Notes under the pieces: generated by a model | Databases searched by the model: none | The model's input: only the letters and a program-made list of their open reading frames with translations | Told to the model about the DNA's origin: nothing | Assembly (NCBI GenBank): GCA_964549105.1 | Contig: CAZJTZ010000004.1 | Location: 1-64,000, forward strand | DNA from: Hydrogenedens sp964549105 | GTDB lineage: Bacteria > Hydrogenedentota > Hydrogenedentia > Hydrogenedentales > Hydrogenedentaceae | Direction of reading: 5' to 3' | Length of the DNA: 64,000 nucleotides | Made by a program: the position numbers and the translations under genes | Part shown: positions 45,506 to 53,897 of the stretch, piece after piece | How the letters are laid out: every line of letters starts with the position of its first letter | Numbering within the stretch: position 1 is the stretch's first letter

Positions 45506-47992
45506 ATGTTTCCCGAAAAAACAAATAAATTTCCTATTTATTCAATGATTAATATAATAGTGGTAGGGGAACCACAAGAGGAGAGGGACCGTATTTTAGG
45601 GGATAGGTCTTTTTGGGGACAGGAGGTTAAATTACATTATAGCCCGACTCCTCGAAGTCTGGTGCGAATGTTAAAAGAGGAAATTTATTTTGACGCTATT
45701 GTAGTGGATTATGCTGGAATATCGCCCCAATGGGAATCCTATAAGAAGATTTTGTCTAATTTAGACTTTGCGATGCTTTTTATAGCGAGTTCAAAAAACC
45801 TTAAAGCATTGGAGTCTCTATTAGTAAAAGATAATGTATATCAGGTTCCTTTTAGCCCGAGAAATACACGGCATTTGAAGTGTTCTTTGAGAAGTATACG
45901 CAACCATGTTTTTCAACATCGTAAATATTTGTTAAATTTATTTGACAAATCATTTGACGAATGTTTGATGAATGTGATACTGGATAATCATGAATATGAG
46001 TTTGGAGAGAGAATTTCCGCCTTATTATGTTTGCTTAGTAATTCGTTTGATTTTGAAATTGCTGTTTTGCTATCAAAAAAGGAGAGACAGGGGCTCCGTG
46101 TATTTAAAAATAAGGAAAGTTTAAATTTTTGTCCGTTGCTTCCATCTAAGGGTGAAGTCCGAAATATTTGTGAAGATTTTCTTTCCGGTAATGTTGCCGA
46201 TTTTCCTCCTGAATTTTTGTATAATGATTTTTTGCGATTTAATATAACAAAAGAAAGTTCGCGGGCACTTGACCATTCTTTAAAAAATATAGAATGCTGT
46301 GGTTTATGTCATTCTTCTATAGGTTATCGTTCCTTAATTTTTTATCCCTTCTCCACTTCAGATAATAGCAGGTGGCTTTTAATCCTTGCAGACCCTAAAC
46401 CCGATAGGGCTACAGAAGATATATGCCGTTTTCTTGAAGAGAAAAAGCCTATTTTAACTTTGGGAGTTACTTGTTTAGAACAATTTTCTCGTGAAAAAGA
46501 GTTGTTAAAACTTCACCAGACCTCTTTATCGGTTGCTCATGTCGGCGTATGGGAGTATGAAGTGGATACAGGAAAGATTATTTCTTCAGGTTTACAGACC
46601 CTGTTTCCATTCTTGAAGATTCCGAAAGAGGTAACGGAGTGGTGGGAGTATATACATCCTTCTGACCGTATTAGATTTTGGCAAGCGATAAAACCCTGCA
46701 TAAAAGGGGTGACAGATAATTTTGCGGTAGACCACCGCTTACTTTTACCTGGCAACAAGTTAATTTGGGTTCGAACGATAGGAAAATGTGTAAGTCGAGA
46801 GGGAAAAAATGCGAAGCGTCTACTGGGTATGGGGATGGACATTACCCCATTTATGGAATCGGAACAGGAATTGAAAAACATTAAGGAGAGTCTTCAAATT
46901 GCTTCAGAATTAGGAAATATTGGTTTATGGTCGTGGGATATATCAAAAAATACTTATATGATGAATCAGTCCGCACGAGATATACTTGGCGTTAAGAATA
47001 CAGGACCATATACACTAGAAAGTTGGTTGGACTGCATATTACCGCAATATAGAGAACTAATTCGGAAAGAACTGGGTGAATCTTTTACAAAAGGAAGTGG
47101 TATCTTTAATGTACAGTATCAAATTTTATACAAAGGAATGTATAAGCGTTGGATACATACCTATGGAAAAGTCTCCACTCGGGATGCACACGGGAATCCT
47201 ATATCTTTTTCTGGAACCCATGTGGATATAACAGAGAGAAAATCGTTAGAAAGGCAATTAACTCAGGAGGCTGTGATTAATTCTTATTATGCAGGACTGG
47301 CTCGTTCGCTATTAAAAATACATGCTGTAGATGAAGTAACCCGAGTGATATGTCAGGCAGGGCTGGATATTTTGAGCAGCCTATTTTGTTTTGCAGGGTA
47401 TTTTGATTCAAAGACAAACAGGTTTAATATACAGGGTATAGATAAAAATGACAAGTTAATAGCCTCTCTTTCTTTGAGTATGAAAGAACTGGTGAAGAGG
47501 GAAAAAGTATTGGCACATTGTTTCTCTTCTGGTATGCCATTGATGCTTAACGAATTTAAAGATAAGGAAAGTTTGCTCTTTGAGAAAATTCGGATTGAGA
47601 GATTGATGTGTTTTCCTTCATATACGCCTTCGCATGAATTAGTTGTAATTATTGCTGCAAATTCAGAAAGTCCTTATACGCCTTTACATTGGGAATCTAT
47701 AGAATGGTTATCCTCTATATATGCCCAATCTCTTGAGAGGATATGGTTAGAGGAAAAAAACATTCAAAAAACAGAAGAATTGGAAGAGACGGTAAAGAAG
47801 TTACAGCAAGCGATAAGCACAGTTAAAAAACTACATGGTTTGTTGCCTATATGTGCGAGATGTAAAAAAATTCGTGATGATGCTGGCTACTGGCAGGAGT
47901 TAGAAGTTTATATACATGAACATACGGAGGCAGAATTTAGCCATGGAATTTGCCCTGAATGTGCAAAAGAATTATATGGCGATTATTTATGA
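45506..47992 (+). CDS. PAS/GAF signalling protein with C-terminal zinc-ribbon tail, no kinase domain
   Basis: An 828-residue soluble protein. Residues about 15-130 form a receiver-like domain; then a coiled region and a GAF-like part; PAS/PAC domains (about 340-460 and 465-580, GTHVDITERKSLERQL); a GAF domain (about 590-750); and a final GLLPICARCKKIRDDAGYW...ISHGICPECAKEL type tail with two CxxC pairs. This tail is known from many PAS/GAF and response regulator proteins. No HisKA, HATPase, GGDEF or EAL motif is present, so the output is unknown. Confidence 0.85.
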   Translation: MFPEKTNKFPIYSMINIIVVGEPQEERDRILGDRSFWGQEVKLHYSPTPRSLVRMLKEEIYFDAIVVDYAGISPQWESYKKILSNLDFAMLFIASSKNLKALESLLVKDNVYQVPFSPRNTRHLKCSLRSIRNHVFQHRKYLLNLFDKSFDECLMNVILDNHEYEFGERISALLCLLSNSFDFEIAVLLSKKERQGLRVFKNKESLNFCPLLPSKGEVRNICEDFLSGNVADFPPEFLYNDFLRFNITKESSRALDHSLKNIECCGLCHSSIGYRSLIFYPFSTSDNSRWLLILADPKPDRATEDICRFLEEKKPILTLGVTCLEQFSREKELLKLHQTSLSVAHVGVWEYEVDTGKIISSGLQTLFPFLKIPKEVTEWWEYIHPSDRIRFWQAIKPCIKGVTDNFAVDHRLLLPGNKLIWVRTIGKCVSREGKNAKRLLGMGMDITPFMESEQELKNIKESLQIASELGNIGLWSWDISKNTYMMNQSARDILGVKNTGPYTLESWLDCILPQYRELIRKELGESFTKGSGIFNVQYQILYKGMYKRWIHTYGKVSTRDAHGNPISFSGTHVDITERKSLERQLTQEAVINSYYAGLARSLLKIHAVDEVTRVICQAGLDILSSLFCFAGYFDSKTNRFNIQGIDKNDKLIASLSLSMKELVKREKVLAHCFSSGMPLMLNEFKDKESLLFEKIRIERLMCFPSYTPSHELVVIIAANSESPYTPLHWESIEWLSSIYAQSLERIWLEEKNIQKTEELEETVKKLQQAISTVKKLHGLLPICARCKKIRDDAGYWQELEVYIHEHTEAEFSHGICPECAKELYGDYL

Positions 47993-47997
47993 AGCCT

Positions 47998-48501
47998 CTA
48001 TTCAATTGGGATTAAAATGAGAGGATTGATAGGTTTCTCATTTTTCCTGAGTTCAAGATGAAGATGGGGTGTTGTTGCGTTGCCTGTTTGCCCCACTTTT
48101 CCAATAATTTGCCCTTTCTTTACAATCTGATTTCTTTTTATAGTAATAGAACTAAGATGTGCATACCTCGTTTCCCATGAGTTTTGATGCTTTATGCAAA
48201 CCAATAGCCCATAACTCCCTAATTTATCAGCAAAAATAACCGTTCCATTTTGTACGGCAACTACAGGGGTGCCTTTTTCTGCCTTTATGTCTATCCCTTC
48301 ATGGGAGTAGTAAGAATTTCCTCGTCTTCTAGATTCACCAAAGTGTGAAATGATTTTATAAGGAGAGTTAAACAATGGAAGTCCCCATGTTTCTTCTTCT
48401 CGAAAAGGGGATTGAAAAGTGGTAATGTGTCTGTGTCGAGCACAGGAGCAAAAAAGAGAGGTTAATATTAGTAATAAAATGATTGATTTTTTTGACATCA
48501 T
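47998..48501 (-). CDS. M23 peptidase (LytM/NlpD-like) lipoprotein
   Basis: A 167-residue protein with lipobox FCSC (Cys about 20) and a LytM domain containing HxxxD (SHEGIDI), YAHLS and HLHLEL. All zinc ligands are present, so an active peptidoglycan endopeptidase is expected. Ends 5 nt from the convergent signalling gene. Confidence 0.9.
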   Translation of the reverse strand: MMSKKSIILLLILTSLFCSCARHRHITTFQSPFREEETWGLPLFNSPYKIISHFGESRRRGNSYYSHEGIDIKAEKGTPVVAVQNGTVIFADKLGSYGLLVCIKHQNSWETRYAHLSSITIKRNQIVKKGQIIGKVGQTGNATTPHLHLELRKNEKPINPLILIPIE

Positions 48502-48922
48502 TCTAATCGTTAAAAAAAATTAAAAAGTGACAAAAGTATAACTGTATCTCTTATTAGTTTTCATCATGGGTTTAAAAAAGAAAGACGCCATAACAGGGAT
48601 TTTTTTTATGGCGTCGCTCAAGGAAGTATATAACTATGGAACTCTTTTCATGAGGGCTGGGACAAATCCCTCATCATTTATGGAGGACTTTTTCTATATT
48701 AAACTGTCTATATTTTTTATCGTCCAATTGTTGAGAAAACTTTAACTTTTTGGTCTATAACTAAAAAAGAAAGTATCTAAAACAAAAAGAGAACATACAA
48801 AAACGCTAATTAGTTTAAAAACAAGATGAAACTAAAGTTTAATATAAATTAATGGTCTAAATTTGACTTATATAGACGATAGGAAATAAAGTATGTATTA
48901 TGATTAACAAATAAGGAGTCTT
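48502..48922. other. Intergenic gap with two hairpins
   Basis: No ORF credible. Hairpin 1: GACGCCATAA (48584-48593) with TTATGGCGTC (48606-48615), 10 bp perfect. Hairpin 2: ATGAGGG (48650-48656) with CCCTCAT (48668-48674). A small RNA, or the 3' end of one, is possible. The rest (48720-48900) is A/T-rich with nothing visible. Confidence 0.4.
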
Positions 48923-51136
48923 ATGATGAAAAACAGTGTCATGTTTATTTTTATATTTATGTTGTTCGTTTCTTCTCTGTCTATGGCTCAGGATTCTGCA
49001 AATAGTGGTGAATCTATTCTATATATTTCTACCGATGGAAACGATAGTTGGTCAGGAACTCTCCCTCAGCCTAATGAGGCTAAAACAGATGGTCCCTTAG
49101 CAAGTATTCAAGGGGCTATAGAGAAGATTAAAAATATTAGGACATCTAATGACACAGGAAAAGCGATACATGTTTTTCTGAGAAGTGGAGTATATTCTCT
49201 AAACGAGCCTATTGTTATCCCTCCCGAATGTTCAGGGAAAACGGATGCACCCACTATTTTTGAAAATTATCAAGGAGAGAAACCTATTATATCTGGTGGC
49301 AAGAAAGTTTCAGGATGGCAAAAAGAAGAAAAATGGTATGTAGCAGATATTGGTGATGTGCGTGCAGGAAAGTTATCTTTTGATTCTTTGTGGGTAAATG
49401 GTGAAAGGAGACAGCCTGCTCGTATCCCTGATAACACCCATCCGTTTGGTGATTACCCCACAAAGCAGGAACTTTTTACAGCAAGGAAATATGAGTATAT
49501 TCCCGAAAGCGAGAATCAACAGGGAACATTGAAGGTTTTTTACGACGAGAAGGACCAAATCAAAAATTGGGACTCATTGACAAACAGTTATTGTGTCCTC
49601 TTCTGTAAATGGGCAGTGCCATTACTTCCTATTCGTTCTGTCAATACGGAAGAGAGGTGCTTATACTTAAATGTTCCTGAAAAATTTTGGTTTGGAGTAA
49701 CTTATTCAGAAGGTCAAAAATTCTACATTGAGCACCTTTTTGAGGGACTGAATAATCCGGGGGAATGGTACCTCAACCGCAAAGAAGGAAAGGTTTACTA
49801 TATCCCGTGCCAGGGAGAGGACCTTTCCACTGCGGAGGTCATTGTCCCTGTTGTAGAACAATTGTTGCTATTGGAAGGCAAACCGTTAGAAAACAAGTTC
49901 GTAGAGAATATTATTTTCAAAGGTATCGAGTTTGCATATACCAATTTTTCTATTGGAGAACGAGGACATTCCGACCCACAAGCAGAGGTATCCGTTTCGG
50001 GAGCCATTCAAGGGACAGGGGCTCGCAATTGTGTGTTTGAGAAATGTACCGTGCAACATATTAGCAACTATGCCTTCTGGTGGCGCTCAGGTTCACAAAA
50101 TAACACGATTAGGCAGTGCCATTTATATGATATGGGTGCAGGTGGAGTAAAGATTGGAGAAACCGGAAATGCAGAGACTGATGGGACACCCAGCAATGAA
50201 ATAGTAGATGGGAAAAAATTATACCTATATGAAAAGTTAGGGCAAACAGGTTGTGGAAATAATGTGGTTGAGAACTGTTTTATCCATGAAGGTGGTCGTT
50301 TCTTGCGTGCAGCAATTGGTATCTGGATTGGACGCAGTTCATACAATCGTGCAGTAAACAATGAGGTTAGCGATTTCCGTTATTCAGGGTTTTCAGTGGG
50401 ATGGTGTTGGGGATATGACCCAAGTTCAGCACATCACAATATTATTGAAAACAATCATATCCACGACATTGGAAAGGCACAGTTAGCAGATATGGGTGGA
50501 ATTTACACTCTGGGAATGTCGCCGGGAACTGTTCTGAGGAACAATCACATTCACGATATTATGTGTGACCCTGACCAATATGGCGGCTGGGGATTATATA
50601 CAGATGAAGGAAGTTCTTTTATTACATTAGAAAATAATATCGTCCACCATACCCTTACCGGCAATTTCCACCAGCATTATGGGTGGGAAAACAAAGTGAT
50701 GAATAACATTTTTGCATTGTCTGCAAGAGAACAAATTGTGCGAAGCAGGGAAGAAGACCATATATCCTTTATTTTTGAAAAAAATATCGTTTATTACGAC
50801 AATGACCAACTGTTGGGTAGTAATTGGACAAATAAAATGTGGAAAATGGATAAAAATTGTTATTGGAATGCTGCAGGAAAGGAAATATTATTCAAAGGAA
50901 AAACATTCAAACAATGGCAAGAAGGTGGGTTTGATGTCAACAGTATTATTGCTGACCCATTGTTTGAAAATCCTAAAAAAGGCGACTTTCGGTTAAAAGA
51001 AAATTCACCTGTTTTCAGTTTAGGTTTCCAGCCGATTGATACCTCAAAAATAGGTTTATATGGTGAAGAGAACTGGGTAAAACTCCCTGGACAATACAAA
51101 AGAATCCCCTGCCCCATATCAGCATCCACGCAGTAA
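48923..51136 (+). CDS. Secreted right-handed beta-helix protein (GH141-like)
   Basis: A 737-residue protein with signal peptide (about 1-22). Opening LYISTDGNDSWSGTLPQPNE and DGPLASIQGAIEKIKNIR are typical of the beta-helix family that includes GH141 enzymes. Repeated turns (NNVVENCFIHEGG, ENNHIHDIGKAQLADMGG, RNNHIHDIM) form the helix, with insert DGEGSSFI-type loops. Predicted glycan-degrading enzyme, fucosidase or xylanase in known members. AAGGAG precedes two ATGs; the second at 48926 has the better spacing. Confidence 0.8.
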   Translation: MMKNSVMFIFIFMLFVSSLSMAQDSANSGESILYISTDGNDSWSGTLPQPNEAKTDGPLASIQGAIEKIKNIRTSNDTGKAIHVFLRSGVYSLNEPIVIPPECSGKTDAPTIFENYQGEKPIISGGKKVSGWQKEEKWYVADIGDVRAGKLSFDSLWVNGERRQPARIPDNTHPFGDYPTKQELFTARKYEYIPESENQQGTLKVFYDEKDQIKNWDSLTNSYCVLFCKWAVPLLPIRSVNTEERCLYLNVPEKFWFGVTYSEGQKFYIEHLFEGLNNPGEWYLNRKEGKVYYIPCQGEDLSTAEVIVPVVEQLLLLEGKPLENKFVENIIFKGIEFAYTNFSIGERGHSDPQAEVSVSGAIQGTGARNCVFEKCTVQHISNYAFWWRSGSQNNTIRQCHLYDMGAGGVKIGETGNAETDGTPSNEIVDGKKLYLYEKLGQTGCGNNVVENCFIHEGGRFLRAAIGIWIGRSSYNRAVNNEVSDFRYSGFSVGWCWGYDPSSAHHNIIENNHIHDIGKAQLADMGGIYTLGMSPGTVLRNNHIHDIMCDPDQYGGWGLYTDEGSSFITLENNIVHHTLTGNFHQHYGWENKVMNNIFALSAREQIVRSREEDHISFIFEKNIVYYDNDQLLGSNWTNKMWKMDKNCYWNAAGKEILFKGKTFKQWQEGGFDVNSIIADPLFENPKKGDFRLKENSPVFSLGFQPIDTSKIGLYGEENWVKLPGQYKRIPCPISASTQ

Positions 51137-51254
51137 AAGAATTAAATATAAAACGAGGCGTAATGTTATAATGAATTTAGGAAAGATAAAAAGTTAATAA
51201 TAGAAGTATATTTATGTATGAGATAATTGATAAATTATAGGTTAGGAGTAAATA

Positions 51255-51554
51255 ATGGGGAAAAAGTATAAAAATCTACCATTAGTGAAAGCATTATGCG
51301 AGTTTTATTTTATTCCGCAACAACTGTATGATTTAACTATACCGGGGTTATTTTATGATGAGATAAAAAGAGGATTTTCCTGAAAAACAGGAACAATGGG
51401 GTATAGGCTCTAAATTGCAGATGACTGAAAAGGTATTGAACAAAAGATAATTCATGCCCCATATACTAAAATTCAATTTTATAAGTCTGATAAAACATCT
51501 TTAGTCCAATTAGCACCAGACTTAACTATATGGAAGAACCTTTGTAAACTTTGA
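51255..51554 (+). pseudogene. Broken TIGR04255-like gene, 5' part
   Basis: The ATG (AGGAG six nt upstream) opens MGKKYKNLPLVKALCEFYFI, which looks like the start of TIGR04255-family proteins. The frame ends at TGA (51381) after 42 codons; the protein continues in the +1 frame (FPEKQEQWGIGSKLQMTEK) and returns to the first frame at about 51435 (IEQKIIHAPYTKIQFYKSDK, SLVQLAPDL). Two compensating frameshifts, then about 150 residues of the usual protein are missing and a HEPN frame follows. Confidence 0.65.
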
Positions 51555-51891
51555 TTGGGAAAAATTTATAGAACTTGCTGAAAAACTTAACCAACAAGAA
51601 TCAGAGGAAGCCTTTAGAACAGCGGTAAGTAGAGCATATTATAGTGTATTTTGTACCCTCAAGAATTTAAAGGGATTTAAGGATTACACAAAAGGTAGTA
51701 TTCACTATAAAGTAATAGATTCATTAAAACAATCACAGGACAAAACAGACCAATTGATAGGGCAAATGTTGGATAGTTTGAGAAAGAAAAGGAATAATGC
51801 TGACTATAATGGAGATATTAGTGTGGATGAAAAATTTTCCCATAGAAGCATTGTAGAAGCCAGAGAGATTTTTAAATACTTAAACAAATAA
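51541..51891 (+). pseudogene. HEPN (UPF0332-like) gene lacking a start
   Basis: An open frame, FVNFDWEKFIELAEKL to FKYLNK, of about 116 codons. It has the helical HEPN/UPF0332 pattern with SRAYYSVFCTLKNL and LRKKRNNADY. There is no ATG, GTG or TTG in frame near the N-terminus; the frame is preceded by a stop, so the 5' end was lost with the junction to the TIGR04255 remnant. HEPN proteins are often RNase toxins or accessory parts of toxin-antitoxin pairs. Confidence 0.7.
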
Positions 51892-52022
51892 ATATAACCC
51901 ACTATTAGTTCTGCATTTTGAGTAAAAAATTTATAAGAATATTTGTGTTTAAGTAAGAGGATGGGAAGTAGACTTTTTTACTTATATGTTATGTTTCGTA
52001 AGAGATGGACCCATACGGCGAT

Positions 52023-52051
52023 TTGATTTTTTTCTTGGTTTATGGTATAAT
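52023..52051 (+). promoter_or_regulatory. Promoter of dnaG-rpoD
   Basis: TTGATT (52023-52028), 17-nt spacer, TATAAT (52046-52051), giving a leader of about 70 nt before the primase start. Confidence 0.65.
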
Positions 52052-52078
52052 ATTTCTTGCACTTGACAAAATTGGGGT

Positions 52079-52108
52079 AGGGCTGTCTTTGATGAAAAAA
52101 ACAGTCCT
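52079..52108 (+). other. Leader hairpin of dnaG
   Basis: AGGGCTGT (52079-52086) pairs with ACAGTCCT (52101-52108) over 8 bp with one wobble. No T tract follows. It may tune translation of the TTG-started dnaG or act as a weak pause. Confidence 0.3.
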
Positions 52109-52126
52109 TAACTAAGAAGGTGGTAT

Positions 52127-53875
52127 TTGCTATTGTACGCTCGTCATATTGTCGAACAAGTATTAAACTCAACCGATATAGTTCAACTCGTGTCAACTTA
52201 TTGTGAATTAAAGCCTGCGGGTTCAGACCGATATAAAGCGCTCTGTCCTTTTCATACAGAGAAGACGCCTTCTTTTATCGTTTCAAAATCCCGCCAGATT
52301 TATCACTGTTTTGGTTGTGGTAAAGGTGGAGATGCCATTTCTTTTTTAATGGAAATGCAAAATGTGTCCTTTTCAGAAGCACTGGAGACTCTGGCTGATA
52401 GTGCGGGTATTCGTTTGCCGAGGTATAATGACTCTTCAAAAGAATACTCTGCAGGACAGGACGAGAGAAAGACCGTATTTCAAATTGTTGAATTAGCCGC
52501 AAATTTTTATCGCAATCAACTGGTCAAATCTCTAACAGGTAAATTAGCACAGGAATATTTAAATCGTAGAAATTTATCTACAGAGATACAGGAAAAATTT
52601 AAGGTTGGTTTTGCCCCTCCTGATGGATATTCTTTATTTCGTTTTTTGAAGTCGAAAGGCTTTTCAGAACGCCTTATGTTAAAAACAGGACTGATTCGTT
52701 CGGGGGAAGGTAGGTATTACGACTTTTTTAGAAACCGAATTCTTTTTCCTATACGGAATATAGAGGGGAAGATAATATCCTTTGGTGGCAGAGATATAAC
52801 AGGAGAAGGTCCTAAATATATTAATCTTGCCGAAACAGAGATATATCAGAAGAGCAGGACGCTTTATGGGTTATGGGAAGGGAAAGAGGCAATTCGTTCT
52901 CAAAAGAGTGCAATTTTGGTAGAAGGGTATATTGATTTATTAAGGTGCTTTCAGTCGGGTATTCAGAATGTTGTTGCTACTTGTGGAACATCGCTTACTT
53001 TTGAGCAAGCAAAACTTATTAGGCGATTTGTGCCTGGTGTTGTGATTGTATATGACGGCGATAGTGCGGGACTTGCGGCGGCTCTGCGAGCGACAGGTAT
53101 TTTGCTTCAGGTCGGGTTAACGGTATATGCGGTAACGCTTCCTGAGGGTAAAGACCCAGATGACTTTTTACAAAGTCATTCTGTATCGGAATGGGAAGAA
53201 CTGATTCGCAACGCTCCGTCTTTTTTCACTTTTTACCTTCAACAAAACCAACATCTTTTATCTACTCCACAAGGGAAAGTATCTATTTTGAGTGAATTAT
53301 TTCGTTTAATATCTATGATGGGAGAGAGTTCTATAAAAGAAGAGTTTTTGAAAGAAATAGCAACTGCTTTGCGGTTAAGTTATTGGGCAGTGAAAAGTGA
53401 TTATGAACAGTTTTTAAAAGAAGGTTACGCCGCAGATGATAAAGTATATTCTTTGAAACCGAACAATGTTTCTATTGATGATATAGATTTTTTGCATAGT
53501 TTGTTAGATAATGAACAGATAAAAGAAGAGGCAAGGAAATTATTTAAGGAAATACCTTTTCCCGAAACGCCTTTTGGAATAGCCATAAAGTATATATTGG
53601 AAAATAATTCTCCTGACCCCAGGTTTATAGAGGACGAGGAAGCGAGGAATGTCCTTCAAAAGGTATTTTTATCAGAACCTGTTACAAAAGATTTGTCACT
53701 GTTGGCTACAGAACGATTAAATCGTTTCCTCCGGGACTATTTAAATCAACAAATTAGTGATATTCAACAGAAAATTCGAATAGCAGAGAAGAATCGAGAA
53801 AAGGGTATATTATTGGAACTTTTAGAGACTCAAAGTAAATTAATCTTAAAGAGGAATAATTTAACTCATATTTAA
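52127..53875 (+). CDS. dnaG: DNA primase
   Basis: A 582-residue primase. N-terminal zinc finger (ALCPFHTEKTPSF with Cys/His, IYHCFGCGKGGD), RNA polymerase core (VGFAPPDGYSLFRFLKSKG, FRNRILFPIRNIEGKIISFG), Toprim motifs AILVEGYIDLLRCF and VYDGDSAG, and a C-terminal helicase-binding region. Start is TTG at 52127, with AAGG and GGTGG upstream; no ATG fits. 22 nt before rpoD, the classical macromolecular synthesis pair without rpsU. Confidence 0.95.
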   Translation: MLLYARHIVEQVLNSTDIVQLVSTYCELKPAGSDRYKALCPFHTEKTPSFIVSKSRQIYHCFGCGKGGDAISFLMEMQNVSFSEALETLADSAGIRLPRYNDSSKEYSAGQDERKTVFQIVELAANFYRNQLVKSLTGKLAQEYLNRRNLSTEIQEKFKVGFAPPDGYSLFRFLKSKGFSERLMLKTGLIRSGEGRYYDFFRNRILFPIRNIEGKIISFGGRDITGEGPKYINLAETEIYQKSRTLYGLWEGKEAIRSQKSAILVEGYIDLLRCFQSGIQNVVATCGTSLTFEQAKLIRRFVPGVVIVYDGDSAGLAAALRATGILLQVGLTVYAVTLPEGKDPDDFLQSHSVSEWEELIRNAPSFFTFYLQQNQHLLSTPQGKVSILSELFRLISMMGESSIKEEFLKEIATALRLSYWAVKSDYEQFLKEGYAADDKVYSLKPNNVSIDDIDFLHSLLDNEQIKEEARKLFKEIPFPETPFGIAIKYILENNSPDPRFIEDEEARNVLQKVFLSEPVTKDLSLLATERLNRFLRDYLNQQISDIQQKIRIAEKNREKGILLELLETQSKLILKRNNLTHI

Positions 53876-53897
53876 GTTAAAGAAATGAGGAATAGAT

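Noticed and set aside
49765..50040. 91-codon frame inside the beta-helix gene
   Set aside because: Same-strand alternate frame with no SD; shadow of the main gene.
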